Source: Kribbella amoyensis (GTDB lineage: Bacteria; Actinomycetota; Actinomycetes; Propionibacteriales; Kribbellaceae). From it: a DNA stretch of 64,000 nucleotides. The stretch spans positions 6,324,001 through 6,388,000 of the forward strand of contig NZ_VIVK01000001.1 of assembly GCF_007828865.1 (NCBI RefSeq), given 5' to 3'. A model generated the notes under the pieces. The model saw only the letters and a list, made by a program, of their open reading frames with translations, searched no databases and was not told where the DNA came from. Below are positions 15,180 to 24,650 of the stretch, one piece after another (the stretch's first letter is position 1; each line of letters starts with the position of its first letter). Made by a program: the position numbers and the translations under genes.

Positions 15180-15208
15180 GGGGGCGAAGGTCCGAGGCCT
15201 TCGCCCCC
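15180..15208 (+). terminator. Hairpin terminator after the M6 protease
   Basis: GGGGGCGAAGG (15180-15190) and CCTTCGCCCCC (15198-15208) form a perfect 11-bp stem with a 7-base loop, 9 bp after the stop codon, followed by TTGCG. Confidence 0.8.
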
Positions 15209-15266
15209 TTGCGACTCCCCCGTCTGGTGGTGACCCTGGTGTCAGCAGGTCGGAGAGGGGGGAACG

Positions 15267-16220
15267 ATGAAGGCGATCGTGCATGACCGGTACGGCGAGG
15301 CGGACGTGTTGCGGCTCGCGGACGTGCCGAAGCCTGTTGCTCAGGGCAAGCAGGTGCTGGTGCAGGTCCGCGCCGCCGGGGTGGACATCGGGACGTGGCA
15401 CCTGATGGCCGGGCGGCCGTACATGGTCCGGTTGGCGACCGGGTTACGGGGTCCCCGGCAGCGGATCCGCGGCCGGGACGTGGCTGGGGTGGTGGAGGCT
15501 GTCGGTCCGGAGGTCACCCGGTTGCGGCCGGGCGACGAGGTGTACGGGACGTGTGACGGGTCGTTCGCGGAGTACGCCGTGGGGGCGGAGAAGCGGCTGA
15601 CCCGGAAACCGGCGAACCTCAGCTTCGAGGAGGCGGCCGTGGTCCCGATCTCGGCCGGCACCGCGTACGAGGGGCTGCGCTCCCTCCACTCCGGAGAACG
15701 CGCGCTGATCATCGGGGCGGCCGGGGCCGTCGGGTCGTTCGCGGTGCAGCTCGCGAAGGCGCGGGGTGCACATGTCACCGGGGTCTGCAGTACGTCGAAG
15801 GTCGAGCTGGTGCGCGAACTCGGGGCCGACAAGGTGATCGACTACACCCGCGAGGAGATCCCGGCCGCGGCGTACGAGTTCGTCCTCGACACCGCCGGGA
15901 ACCGCTCGCTCAAGGAACTCCGGCGAGCGCTCACGCCACGCGGAACCCTAGTGATCGTCGGCGCCGAGACCGAGGGCAAGCTGTTCGGCGGAATCGACCG
16001 TGGGCTGCGGGCGATGCTGCTGTCACCGTTCGTCGGTCAACGGCTGAGTGTGCTGGTCTCGTCGGAGAACTTCCAGGTGTACGACGCGTTGCGCGAGCTG
16101 GTCGAGGCGGGGCAGGTCATGCCCGTCATCGATCGCCGCTACTCGCTGGCCGAGGCACCCGACGCCGTCCGCCGTCTCACCGAAACCCATGCCCGCGGCA
16201 AGCTCGTGATCACGGTCTGA
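15267..16220 (+). CDS. NAD(P)-dependent alcohol dehydrogenase / quinone oxidoreductase (MDR)
   Basis: A 317-residue medium-chain dehydrogenase/reductase. The N-terminal GroES-like domain begins MKAIVHDRYGEADVLRLADV, and the nucleotide-binding domain carries ALIIGAAGAVGSFAVQLAKA with the AAGAVG form common in quinone oxidoreductases. The structural-zinc cysteines of classical alcohol dehydrogenases are absent, and GRDVAGVVEAVGPEV replaces the zinc GHE motif, so it is probably a zinc-free reductase using NADPH. The ATG at 15267 lies downstream of GGAGAGGGGGG. The 3' end overlaps the stop of the convergent frameshifted gene by 11 bp. Substrate unknown. Confidence 0.85.
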   Translation: MKAIVHDRYGEADVLRLADVPKPVAQGKQVLVQVRAAGVDIGTWHLMAGRPYMVRLATGLRGPRQRIRGRDVAGVVEAVGPEVTRLRPGDEVYGTCDGSFAEYAVGAEKRLTRKPANLSFEEAAVVPISAGTAYEGLRSLHSGERALIIGAAGAVGSFAVQLAKARGAHVTGVCSTSKVELVRELGADKVIDYTREEIPAAAYEFVLDTAGNRSLKELRRALTPRGTLVIVGAETEGKLFGGIDRGLRAMLLSPFVGQRLSVLVSSENFQVYDALRELVEAGQVMPVIDRRYSLAEAPDAVRRLTETHARGKLVITV

Positions 16221-16844
16221 GGGTCGGTAGTTCCCCGGCGGCGAGAGTGACCAGCTCGTCCGCGGTCCACCCCGCGCGGACGGCCGGCGCGGTCAGGAGG
16301 TACGCGGCGATCTGCTCGCTCGACCAGCCGTGCGACTCGCGAAGACCGGTGCCGATCCACCACAGGTAGGTCGCACTGGGAACGGCCGACGGCAAGCTGG
16401 ACGGATCGGCATGCGTCGCCGTGACCAGGGGAACGCCGTCCTGTTCGCCCAGCAGGGTGAGCGTCTCGTACCGATCCGGACCGAGCACCTGCCGATCGGC
16501 CAGCTCGTCGATCGCGGCCGCGATCGAATCCGCGAACTCGCCACCGGGTGGTCGGCGGGTCTCCTGCGCGATGACGTCGGCGAACTGCTCGACCGTCAGC
16601 AGATACGAGCGCCCGGCCACCTCCCGCGGTACGCCACGATCGAGCCCGGCGTACCCACCACCCCAGACCAGCGAGGTCCCACTGAAAACCAGCCCACCCT
16701 CGCAGCACTCCCCAGCGGATCCGAGCCGTCACGACACCCGTCGTACTCGCGCGCACCACCAGGCGGACGCCCACCGGCCAGGTAGCAGCGGAACCGCTCG
16801 AACGCGAGATTGGACCCATAGGCGACGTACCAGACATGGCGCAC
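16210..16844 (-). pseudogene. Frameshifted AYGSN-fold gene (gamma-glutamylcyclotransferase-like, often labelled histone deacetylase)
   Basis: Two adjacent frames together make one protein of about 210 residues. The first, from a GTG at 16844, reads VRHVWYVAYGSNLAFERFRC, then YLAGGRPPGGAREYDGCRDG, the hallmark start of the gamma-glutamylcyclotransferase-like fold. The second frame carries LVFSGTSLVWGGGYAGLDRG, then AGRSYLLTVEQFADVIAQE, and ends AAGELPTLRP at 16210. Homologues run straight from CRD to the LVFSG strand, so a single frameshift lies between about 16690 and 16730. Either the gene is dead or the sequence has an indel there. Actinobacterial homologues are often annotated as histone deacetylase, but nothing here supports that chemistry. 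Confidence 0.75.
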
Positions 16845-16898
16845 AGTGCATAAGCTTCCCAGCAAGCGGTTCGCGACAACAGCCCGGCAATCCCGGCG

Positions 16899-17870
16899 TC
16901 AGTGGCAGGTGCCCTTGCCGACGTCGGTGAACTTCTCGTCCGGGACCGGGACGAACTCCCAGGTGTACGTGCCCTGGTCCAGGGTGAGCTTGAGCAGTCC
17001 GTACGTCTTCGCCTCGCGGGCCTCGCTGTTCGGTTGGGGTTTGCCGAAGCCGTTGAGGGACGCGCCGCCGGTGCCGACGACGAAGGCGCGGAGCCCGTTC
17101 TCGGCCGGGACACGGTCCGGGGTCTGCGGGGCGAAGCGCTCGTAATTGTGGTTGTGCGCGGCAACCACCACGTCGACACCACCGTCGGACAACTCGTCGA
17201 CCAGCGGGCGCATGAACTCGGCCGGTTCGTGGTGATCGCCCGAGGTGAAGTACGCGTGGTGCCAGTACGCGAGGGCGCACTTCGCCGGGTGCGCGGCCAG
17301 GTCCTCGCGGAGCCAGCGAGCCTGGGCCGAGTCGGCTGCGCAGCCGCCGACGTCGTCGCAGTTCGAGTTCAGCACGACCACGTGCCAGCCGCCCAGGTCG
17401 TACGAGTAGTAGCCCTTCGACGGATCACCGGCCGCGCTGCCGAAGTACTGGAAGTACGCCTCGGCGCCGTGGGTGTGGTACTCGTGATTGCCTGCCGCGG
17501 GCCTGGTCCGATCACGTTGCTTGCCCCAGGACGGTTGGTAGCAACTGCTGAAGTCCTTCGCCGACCCGTCCTCGTACGCGTTGTCCCCAGCGGTGAACAC
17601 CGTCCCCGGGATCCGGTCGAGCAGTGCCGCCGTCGCCTCGTCCGCGTCCTTGCCGCACAGGCCGATGTCACCCGCCCCGACCAGGACCGCTCCGCTCGCG
17701 GCCGTCGTCGGTGAGGTGCTACCGGCCGACGGCGCACCCGCCCGCGCGGGCATGGCGTCATCATTACAGCCGGCGCCGGCCAGGGCGACCGTCAAGGCGA
17801 TCACGGCGACCCAGGATCGCGACCACTGGCCCGGCCGGGTCGCGCGGTGGTACTCCCCCATACCGTCCAC
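16899..17870 (-). CDS. Metallophosphoesterase lipoprotein
   Basis: A 323-residue exported protein. A basic start and hydrophobic stretch (SWVAVIALTVALAGAGC) end in a lipobox with Cys35, so it is probably anchored to the outer face of the membrane. The calcineurin-like phosphoesterase motifs are present: GAGDIGLCG for the GDxG position, TAGDNAYEDG (GDN), PAAGNHEYH (GNHE), LAYWHHAYF and VVVAAHNHNYER (GHxH-like AHNHNYER). Metals are expected at these Asp, Asn and His residues. The family includes purple-acid-phosphatase-like alkaline phosphatases. GTG at 17870 is taken as start; ATG at 17861 is equally possible. Confidence 0.88.
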   Translation of the reverse strand: MDGMGEYHRATRPGQWSRSWVAVIALTVALAGAGCNDDAMPARAGAPSAGSTSPTTAASGAVLVGAGDIGLCGKDADEATAALLDRIPGTVFTAGDNAYEDGSAKDFSSCYQPSWGKQRDRTRPAAGNHEYHTHGAEAYFQYFGSAAGDPSKGYYSYDLGGWHVVVLNSNCDDVGGCAADSAQARWLREDLAAHPAKCALAYWHHAYFTSGDHHEPAEFMRPLVDELSDGGVDVVVAAHNHNYERFAPQTPDRVPAENGLRAFVVGTGGASLNGFGKPQPNSEAREAKTYGLLKLTLDQGTYTWEFVPVPDEKFTDVGKGTCH

Positions 17871-18041
17871 GATAGACCTGCGGAAACCTGCGCATGGGTC
17901 TTGTTTCCGGTCAGTTTCGCGCGCTACCGTCCCCGGCGGCGGTCGTTCACGGCGCGTACGTCCGGAGTTCGCGTCGGGGTGCCCGCGCCGCAGTCCAGTT
18001 GCTGAACACTTCCTCCGTCCGCCCCCTCGAGGAGATCAGTC

Positions 18042-20090
18042 ATGGCAGAGATCAACCGTCGCCGGTTCCTCCAGCTCGCCGGTGGCAGCGCCGCCTTCGC
18101 CGCGATGGCGAGCAGCATCGACCAGGCCGCCGCGATCCCCCCGAACCGCCGCTACGGCGACCTCCGCGACGTCGAACACATCGTCGTGCTGATGCAGGAG
18201 AACCGATCCTTCGACCACTACTTCGGCTCGCTGCAGGGCGTCCGCGGCTTCGGCGATCCACGGCCGGCCACGCTGCCCAGCGGCCGCTCGGTCTGGCACC
18301 AGGCCGACGGCGACCGCGAGGTACTGCCGTTCCGGCCGGCCGCGGACAACCTCGGTCTGCAGTTCATCCAGGACCTCGCGCACGGCTGGAACGACGGCCA
18401 CGCCGCGGTCGCCGACGGCCGGTACGACGGCTGGATCCCGGCGAAGACGGCCACCACGATGGCGTACCTGACCCGCGAGGACATCCCGTTCCACTACGCG
18501 CTCGCCGACAGGTTCACCTTGTGCGACGCGTACCACTGCTCGTTCGTCGGCTCCACCGACCCGAACCGGTACTACCTGTGGTCCGGGTACACCGGCAACG
18601 ACGGCACCGGCGGCGGCCCCGTCCTCGGCAACGACGAACTCGGCTACGGCTGGACCACGTACCCCGAGCGGCTCGAGGCGGCCGGGGTGTCGTGGAAGAT
18701 CTACCAGGACGTCGGCGACGGCCTGGACGCCGACGGTGGGTGGGGCTGGATCGACGACGCCTACCGCGGCAACTACGGCGACAACTCGCTGCTGTACTTC
18801 GACAACTACCGCAACGCCACGCCCGGCGACCCGCTGTACGACAAGGCCCGGACCGGGACGAACGCGAAGGCGGGCGAGAACCTCTTCGGGCAGCTACGAG
18901 CCGACGTCCGGGCCGGCCGGCTCCCGCAGATCTCCTGGATCGCGGCGCCCGAGGCGTTCACCGAGCACCCGAACTGGCCGGCCAACTACGGCGCCTGGTA
19001 CATCTCCCAGGTCCTCGACGCGCTCACCTCGGACCCGGACGTGTGGAGCAAGACCGCGTTCCTCATCACCTACGACGAGAACGACGGCTTCTTCGACCAC
19101 GTGATCCCGCCGTACCCGCCGATGTCGGCCGCTCAGGGACTGTCCACCGTCGACGCCGGCCCCGACCTGTATCCGGGCAGCAGCAGGTACGTGGCCGGGT
19201 CGTACGGACTTGGCCAGCGGGTACCGATGCTGGTGGTCTCGCCCTGGAGCACCGGTGGGTACGTCTGCTCGCAGGTCTTCGACCACACCTCGGTGATCCG
19301 GTTCATGGAGAAGCGGTTCGGGGTGCACGAGCCGAACATCTCGCCCTGGCGCCGCGCGATCTGCGGCGACCTCACCTCGGCGTTCGACTTCTCCTCCGAG
19401 AACAGCAAACCGGCCCGGCTGCCCGACACCTCGGCGTACCGGCCGCCCGACAACAAGCGGCACCCTGACTACGTCCCGACGCCGCCCGCCGTCGGCGAGC
19501 TCCCGAGCCAGGAACGAGGATCCCGCCGGACCCGGCCGCTGCCGTACGCGCCTTCAGTCGACGGGCTGGCGGATCCGGCGACGGGCAAGTACCAGCTGAC
19601 GTTCGCCTCGGGACCGGACGCGGCCGCGCAGTTCCAGGTGATCGCGGCGAACCGGACCGACGGGCCGTGGACCTACACGACCGAGGCGGGCAAATCCCTC
19701 AGCGACAGCTGGAACTCGGCGTACTCGCAGGGCAGTTACGACCTCACCGTGTTCGGCCCGAACGGGTTCCTGCGGTCGTTCCGCGGCAAGCCGGTCGCCG
19801 GTCCCGAGGTCAAGGCCCGGCACAACGCCCGGACCGGCAACCTGGACCTGACCCTCGCCAACCACGGCAGCACGGACCACCACCTGACCATCACCAACGC
19901 GTACGGCGGCCGGCCGAAGCAGCTCAACGTCCGGGCCGGCACGACCGCGAAGTACTCGGTCGAGCTGACGCATCGCTGGTACGACGTCGAGGTGGTCTCG
20001 GTGTCCGACGACGCGTTCCGGCGCCGGCTGGCCGGGCACGTGGAGACCGGGGCCGCGGGCGTCACCGATCCGGCGATCCACACCGACTGA
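18042..20090 (+). CDS. Phosphocholine-specific phospholipase C, Tat-exported
   Basis: A 682-residue enzyme. The N-terminus NRRRFLQLAGGSAAFAAMAS is a twin-arginine signal. The mature protein opens with DVEHIVVLMQENRSFDHYFG, the conserved catalytic region of the bacterial phospholipase C / acid phosphatase AcpA family, and later has TYDENDGFFDHVIPPYPP and SPWSTGGYVCSQVFDHTS, both diagnostic of phosphocholine-preferring phospholipases. The C-terminal 200 residues contain two repeats resembling DUF756 (YQLTFASGPDAAAQFQVIA and VKARHNARTGNLDLTLANHG). It should hydrolyse phosphatidylcholine or sphingomyelin outside the cell. The gene is divergent from the metallophosphoesterase, which suggests joint phosphate scavenging. 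Confidence 0.9.
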   Translation: MAEINRRRFLQLAGGSAAFAAMASSIDQAAAIPPNRRYGDLRDVEHIVVLMQENRSFDHYFGSLQGVRGFGDPRPATLPSGRSVWHQADGDREVLPFRPAADNLGLQFIQDLAHGWNDGHAAVADGRYDGWIPAKTATTMAYLTREDIPFHYALADRFTLCDAYHCSFVGSTDPNRYYLWSGYTGNDGTGGGPVLGNDELGYGWTTYPERLEAAGVSWKIYQDVGDGLDADGGWGWIDDAYRGNYGDNSLLYFDNYRNATPGDPLYDKARTGTNAKAGENLFGQLRADVRAGRLPQISWIAAPEAFTEHPNWPANYGAWYISQVLDALTSDPDVWSKTAFLITYDENDGFFDHVIPPYPPMSAAQGLSTVDAGPDLYPGSSRYVAGSYGLGQRVPMLVVSPWSTGGYVCSQVFDHTSVIRFMEKRFGVHEPNISPWRRAICGDLTSAFDFSSENSKPARLPDTSAYRPPDNKRHPDYVPTPPAVGELPSQERGSRRTRPLPYAPSVDGLADPATGKYQLTFASGPDAAAQFQVIAANRTDGPWTYTTEAGKSLSDSWNSAYSQGSYDLTVFGPNGFLRSFRGKPVAGPEVKARHNARTGNLDLTLANHGSTDHHLTITNAYGGRPKQLNVRAGTTAKYSVELTHRWYDVEVVSVSDDAFRRRLAGHVETGAAGVTDPAIHTD

Positions 20091-20108
20091 CCGCTCCGGC
20101 CCGCGCGG

Positions 20109-20729
20109 TCAGGCGAGGACGGCCACGCCCGCCAGGCCGACGTACACCCCGCCGGTCACCTTGGCGATCCAGCGGCGGGTCCGGACCGACCGCCTGACCC
20201 TGGTCGCGAAGCCGCCCGCGGCGACGGCGTACGCCGCGTCGCAGGCGGCCGCGAGCAGCACGAAGTAGCCGCCGAGGACGAGGATCTGCAGCGGCCCGGA
20301 TCCCGGCTGGACGAACTGCGGCAGGAACGCGAGGAAGAACAGCACCGTCTTCGGATTGAGCAGGTCGACGAGGACCCCGTCGCGGAAGATCCGCAGGGAC
20401 GAACTCGACTCGGCCCGGTGCCGTGGCTGCGACTGCGTGACGTCCCGGCGAAGGAACTGCGCGATCCCCAACCCCAGCAGGTAACACGCGCCCGCCGCCT
20501 TGACGCACCCGAACAACCCGGGCGACGACGCGAGCACGGCCCCCACCCCGAACGCCGCACCCACGACGTGCAGCAACGCCCCCGTCTCCAGGCCAAGGAC
20601 CGACCACAGCCCCGCCTTCCGGCCGTGCTCCAGACTGCACGAGACGACGTAGGCGACCGAGGGACCCGGAATCAGCAGGACCGCGACTGTGGCCAGGCAG
20701 AAGGTCAGAAAAGTACTCGGTTCCGGCAT
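20109..20729 (-). CDS. LysE family translocator
   Basis: A 206-residue membrane protein with about six hydrophobic helices. The first helix and loop (FLTFCLATVAVLLIPGPSVA) contain the PGP motif of LysE/RhtB exporters, and NPKTVLFFLAFLPQFV in the middle is the second family signature. Members export amino acids or homoserine lactone-like solutes. ATG at 20729 (MPEPSTFLTF) is preferred over an ATG eight codons upstream because GGGGGATC precedes it. It is convergent with the phospholipase C gene, with 18 bp between the stop codons. The 240 bp upstream to the peptide transporter hold no evident gene. Confidence 0.88.
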   Translation of the reverse strand: MPEPSTFLTFCLATVAVLLIPGPSVAYVVSCSLEHGRKAGLWSVLGLETGALLHVVGAAFGVGAVLASSPGLFGCVKAAGACYLLGLGIAQFLRRDVTQSQPRHRAESSSSLRIFRDGVLVDLLNPKTVLFFLAFLPQFVQPGSGPLQILVLGGYFVLLAAACDAAYAVAAGGFATRVRRSVRTRRWIAKVTGGVYVGLAGVAVLA

Positions 20730-20970
20730 GATCCCCCGATCGCGACCCGTCATTCCCCACCCGGAACCGTAGGAGCGGCCGCTGCCGGAACGCTGTCGGC
20801 CGAGTACGGGGATCGGGACCGCGGATCGTCGGCGGGATCCGGGTGACTACCGATGCGCCGGTCCCGCTGACAGCCGGATGGTCGGTGCCACGACCTGCTG
20901 GGCGACCCGCGGTTCCGCGCCTGGTCCTACCAGTACGCGTGCACCGCGGGCCGCCGGTTGCCGCGGGGCA

Positions 20971-21858
20971 CTAGATGACCGGGGTCTCCGGGGTGGACGC
21001 GAGCTTGGCCTCCGCCTTCTCCTCCTCGCCCAGTTCGTCCACCTCGATCCGGTCGGTCCAGCGCTGGTCCGGGTCGGGCTGCGGGATCGAGTCGAGCAGC
21101 AGCTTGGTGTACGGGTGCGACGGCTCGTGCATCACGGTGTCGACCGGACCGCGTTCGACGATGACGCCCTTGGTGATGACCATGACGTCGCCGCCGAGGT
21201 AGTACACGGTGGACAGGTCGTGGGTGATGAACAGGGTCGTCATCCCGTGGTCGCGCTGGAAGTCGAGCAGGATGTCCAGGAACAGCTTGCGCACCTGGGC
21301 GTCCAGCATCGACACCGGCTCGTCGGCGATGATGAAGGCCGGCCGCAACATGTGCACGCGGGCCAGCATCACCCGTTGCCGCTGGCCCCCGGACAGCTGG
21401 TGCGGGTACCGGCCGAGGACGCGCTCCGGCTCCAGCTTCACCGCCCGCAGCGACTCCTCGATCAGTGCCAGCCCCGCCTCCCGGGTGGACGCGAGGCCGA
21501 ACTTCTTCACCGCCTTCCAGAGCACCCGGTCCACCCGGTAGAACGGGTTGAAGATCGCGTACGGGTCCTGGAACACCGGCTGCACGTTGCGGCGGTAGTC
21601 GTCGTACTCCGCGCGGCTCAGCTGGAAGATGTCCTTGCCGTTGTAGAGCACGTCGCCCGCGGTCGGCTTCTGCAGGCCGAGCACGTTGCGGGCGATGGTG
21701 CTCTTCCCGCTGCCGCTCTGGCCGACCAGGCTGGTCACCTGGGCCGGCTCGGCCGACAGCGTGAAGCTGGCGTCGTCGACCGCGGTCAGGTACCCGCCGG
21801 CCGTGCCGCGGGCGTGGAACCGTTGCTGAACGCCCTTGAGTTCGATCGTCTTGGTCAT
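20971..21858 (-). CDS. Peptide ABC transporter ATP-binding protein (OppF/DppF-like)
   Basis: A 295-residue ABC ATPase, last gene of the transporter operon. Walker A is GQSGSGKST (in SLVGQSGSGKSTIARNVLG), the signature LSGGQRQRVMLARVHMLR, Walker B AFIIADEPVSMLD and the switch histidine in TTLFITHDLSTV. The C-terminal PSHPYTKLLLDSIPQPDPD is the oligopeptide-transporter tail. Its ATG overlaps the stop of the preceding ATPase gene (ATGA), so translation is coupled. It would form a heterodimer with that partner to energise import of peptides, nickel or oligosaccharides; the ligand depends on the binding protein. Confidence 0.9.
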   Translation of the reverse strand: MTKTIELKGVQQRFHARGTAGGYLTAVDDASFTLSAEPAQVTSLVGQSGSGKSTIARNVLGLQKPTAGDVLYNGKDIFQLSRAEYDDYRRNVQPVFQDPYAIFNPFYRVDRVLWKAVKKFGLASTREAGLALIEESLRAVKLEPERVLGRYPHQLSGGQRQRVMLARVHMLRPAFIIADEPVSMLDAQVRKLFLDILLDFQRDHGMTTLFITHDLSTVYYLGGDVMVITKGVIVERGPVDTVMHEPSHPYTKLLLDSIPQPDPDQRWTDRIEVDELGEEEKAEAKLASTPETPVI

Positions 21859-22679
21859 GACGCCCTCCGTCCGACCTGCGGGATGGACTCGATCAGCTGC
21901 TGGGTGTACTCGTGCCGCGGGTCCTTGAACACCTGCCGGACGTCGCCGACCTCGACCAGCTTGCCCTCGTACATGACGGCCACCCGGTCCACCAGCTGTG
22001 CGTGCACCCCCATGTCGTGGGAGATGACGACGAGCGTGACGCCGAAGTCGCGGCGCAGGTCCGCCAGGCTCTGCAGGATGACCCGCTGGATCGTCACGTC
22101 CAGCGCGGTGGTCGGCTCGTCGGCGATCACCAGGTCGGGTTCGAGGGCGACGCAGATCGCCATCAGCACCCGCTGCTTCATCCCGCCGGACAGCTCGTGC
22201 GGGTACATCCGGGCCACCCGCGGTTCCAGCCCGACCTGGGCGAGCAACCGCTGGATCAGCTCGGACAGCCCGGCCTTCCGGGCCGGGGCGTGCTCCAGGA
22301 TCACGTCCCGGAACTGGTCCTCGATCCGCATCACCGGATTGAGCGAGCTCATCGAACCCTGCGGGAGGTACGACAACGCGCTCCAGCGGAGCACCCGCAG
22401 TTCCTCGCCGTCGACCTTCAGCAGGTCCACCGGCGACCGGCCCTCGGGGCGGAACATCGCACTCCCCGCGGTCACCTTGCCCGGCGGCTTCAGCAACCGC
22501 AGCAACGCGACGGCGAGTGTGCTCTTGCCGCTGCCCGACTCTCCCGCGATGCCGAGGATCTCGCCCCGTCGGACCTCGAGGTCGAGTCCGTCGACCGCGG
22601 TGACGTCACCGCGGGTGGTCAGGTACTTCACCTGGAGACCTTTGATCTCCAGCACGGTGTCGTTCACGGTGTCACTCAC
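21855..22679 (-). CDS. Peptide ABC transporter ATP-binding protein (OppD/DppD-like)
   Basis: A 274-residue ABC ATPase with a GTG start overlapping the end of the permease gene by 8 bp. Walker A is GESGSGKST, the signature is LSGGMKQRVLMAICVALE, Walker B LVIADEPTTALDVTIQ and the H-loop LVVISHDMGV. It keeps the OppD-type DVRQVFKDPRHEYTQQLIES tail. The insertion after Walker A (FRPEGRSPVDLLKVDG) is normal for the subfamily. It pairs with the downstream ATPase. Confidence 0.9.
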   Translation of the reverse strand: MSDTVNDTVLEIKGLQVKYLTTRGDVTAVDGLDLEVRRGEILGIAGESGSGKSTLAVALLRLLKPPGKVTAGSAMFRPEGRSPVDLLKVDGEELRVLRWSALSYLPQGSMSSLNPVMRIEDQFRDVILEHAPARKAGLSELIQRLLAQVGLEPRVARMYPHELSGGMKQRVLMAICVALEPDLVIADEPTTALDVTIQRVILQSLADLRRDFGVTLVVISHDMGVHAQLVDRVAVMYEGKLVEVGDVRQVFKDPRHEYTQQLIESIPQVGRRAS

Positions 22680-23556
22680 CGGCCACTCCCCTCAGGCGCG
22701 GGTTGTAGACCTCTTCGAGGCCGATGTTGATCATGTTCAGTGCCGCGAACAGCAAGGTCAGCAGGATGATCGGGACGGCGAACATCGGCCAGGCCCCGAG
22801 CGTCAGCGCGCCGGTGTTGATCGCGTTGAAGATGATCTGCCCGAGGTCGATCACCCCACCGGGCCCGAGCCCGATGATCTCCAGCCCGACCAGTCCGAAG
22901 ATCGCGCCGAGCGCCGACGACGCGAACCCGACGCCGATGAACGGCAGCAGGTTCGGCAGCAGCTCGGTGACGATGATCTCCAGGTCCCGGGACTTGCTCA
23001 CCCTGGCCAGGTCGACGTACGGCCGGGTCCGCAGGCTCAGCACCTGCGAACGGATCGTCTTGGCCGCGAACGGCCAGGCGAAGATCGAGATCATCACGCC
23101 GACCTGGAACAGGCTCACGTTCTTCGCGTACGCCGACAACGCGATCAGCAGCGGGAACGTCGGGATGACCAGCAGGACGCCGGTGAAGGTGGACAGCACC
23201 CCGTCCACCCAGCCGCCCTTGTACCCGGCGACGAACGCCACGATCACGCCGACGACGGTGGAGATGACACCGGCGATCGCCCCGATCTGCAGGGACACCG
23301 CCAGCGCCTTGATCACCATCGCGAACACGTCCCGGCCGAACTGGTCGGTGCCGAGCAGATGCTGTGGCGACGGCACCAGCCACCGCTCGTACGCCGCCAG
23401 CTCGACCGGATCGATACCGCCGCCGATCAGCTTCGTGATCAGCGGGCTGAGCACCGCGAGCAGCACCAGCATCCCCAGCGTCACCAGTCCGATCGCCAGC
23501 CGCCGGCTGTTCCGGATCGTCCGCAGTACCGCGCTCAGAAGTCTCATCGCGATCAC
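22672..23556 (-). CDS. Peptide ABC transporter permease (OppC/DppC-like)
   Basis: A 294-residue inner-membrane permease with six predicted helices. The N-terminal RRLAIGLVTLGMLVLLAVLS helix, the HLLGTDQFGRDVFAMVIKAL block and the cytoplasmic loop ASALGAIFGLVGLEIIGLGP follow the OppC pattern, with the EAA-like loop in DLARVSKSRDLEIIVTELLP. ATG at 23556 overlaps the OppB stop as ATGA, which fixes the start and shows translational coupling. A downstream ATG three codons later is a less likely start. Confidence 0.9.
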   Translation of the reverse strand: MIAMRLLSAVLRTIRNSRRLAIGLVTLGMLVLLAVLSPLITKLIGGGIDPVELAAYERWLVPSPQHLLGTDQFGRDVFAMVIKALAVSLQIGAIAGVISTVVGVIVAFVAGYKGGWVDGVLSTFTGVLLVIPTFPLLIALSAYAKNVSLFQVGVMISIFAWPFAAKTIRSQVLSLRTRPYVDLARVSKSRDLEIIVTELLPNLLPFIGVGFASSALGAIFGLVGLEIIGLGPGGVIDLGQIIFNAINTGALTLGAWPMFAVPIILLTLLFAALNMINIGLEEVYNPRLRGVAGE

Positions 23557-24650
23557 TTCCAGTACTTGACCCGCGGGTCAAGCAACGGCAGCAGGAGGTC
23601 CAGGATCAGCACAGCGGTCAGTACCGAGAAGATCGCGATGTTGGTCACCCCAAGGATCGTGTTGAAGTCGAGCTGCTGGATCGCGGTGACCAGCGTCGTG
23701 CCGAGACCCGGGTAGTTGAAGAGCTGCTCGACCAGCACGTTGCCGTTGAAGATGAAGCCGAGCGAGATCCCGAACGCGGTGACCTGCGGCAGGTAGCAGT
23801 TCCGCAGCGCGTACCGGGTCAGGATCCGGGACCCCTTCAGGCCCTTCGCCTCGGCGTACAGCAGGTAGTCCTCGCCGAGTACCGGGATCATCAGCATCCG
23901 GGTGGACAGGATCCAGCTGAACGTCCCGATCAGCACGATCGACAAGCCGGGCAGCAGGCCGTACTTGAGCACGCTGCCGATGAACTCCGGCGTGATCCCC
24001 GGCGTGATGCTGGAGTCGTACGCCGAACGGGCCGGCAACATCCCGAGTGAGTACGCGAAGATGTAGACCAGGATCAGCGCGACGAAGAAGTACGGCACGT
24101 GCGACAGCGCGATCGACAGGTTGGTCGCGATCCGCGCACCGATCTTCTCCCGCCGCCAGCCCGCGATCGCGCCGATGACGATGCCGAAGATCCAGGACAG
24201 CACGGCCGAGATGCCGAGCAGGCCGATCGTCCAGGGCAACGATCGGAGGATGACGTCCTGGGCCGGGGTCGGGTAGCTGATCAGCGACGGGCCCATGTCC
24301 CCGTGCAGCACCAGCTTCTCCATGTACTTGAGGTACTGGACGAACAGATTGCCGTCGAGCCCGAACTCGGCCCGGTACCGGGCGATCAGTTCGGTACTGG
24401 CCTGCTGGTTGTAGATGTAGTTCTGCTGCAGGGTCTGGATCAGCGTCTGGATCGGGTCACCGGGCATCAGCCGGAAGAAGAAGAACGCGATGGTGAGCGC
24501 ACCCCAGAGCTCGACCAGGTACAACCCGAACCGGCGGATCGCGTACGCCGCCAGCGGGTGCCGGCCCAGCCACGCGCGGAGAGCGCCCGGCGAGGCGCTC
24601 TCCTGCGTTCGCTCGGCGGCCTTCTCCGCGGGCGGCGCCGTTGCCGTCAC
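23553..24650 (-). CDS. Peptide ABC transporter permease (OppB/DppB-like)
   Basis: A 365-residue permease. A 45-residue polar N-terminal tail is followed by RRFGLYLVELWGALTIAFFF and FFRLMPGDPIQTLIQTLQQ, the OppB signature. The EAA-like loop is YAEAKGLKGSRILTRYALRN. The GTG at 24650 overlaps the stop of the binding-protein gene (GTGA), which argues for this start over one 20 codons upstream. Six helices are predicted. The long N-terminal tail is somewhat unusual but common in actinobacterial copies. Confidence 0.88.
   Translation of the reverse strand: MTATAPPAEKAAERTQESASPGALRAWLGRHPLAAYAIRRFGLYLVELWGALTIAFFFFRLMPGDPIQTLIQTLQQNYIYNQQASTELIARYRAEFGLDGNLFVQYLKYMEKLVLHGDMGPSLISYPTPAQDVILRSLPWTIGLLGISAVLSWIFGIVIGAIAGWRREKIGARIATNLSIALSHVPYFFVALILVYIFAYSLGMLPARSAYDSSITPGITPEFIGSVLKYGLLPGLSIVLIGTFSWILSTRMLMIPVLGEDYLLYAEAKGLKGSRILTRYALRNCYLPQVTAFGISLGFIFNGNVLVEQLFNYPGLGTTLVTAIQQLDFNTILGVTNIAIFSVLTAVLILDLLLPLLDPRVKYWK

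Noticed and set aside
20878..23715. Long plus-strand open frame (945 codons) across the peptide transporter operon
   Set aside because: It is antisense to three genes with perfect family motifs and overlapping start/stop codons. Its product is Arg/His/Pro-rich, as expected from a high-GC shadow frame.
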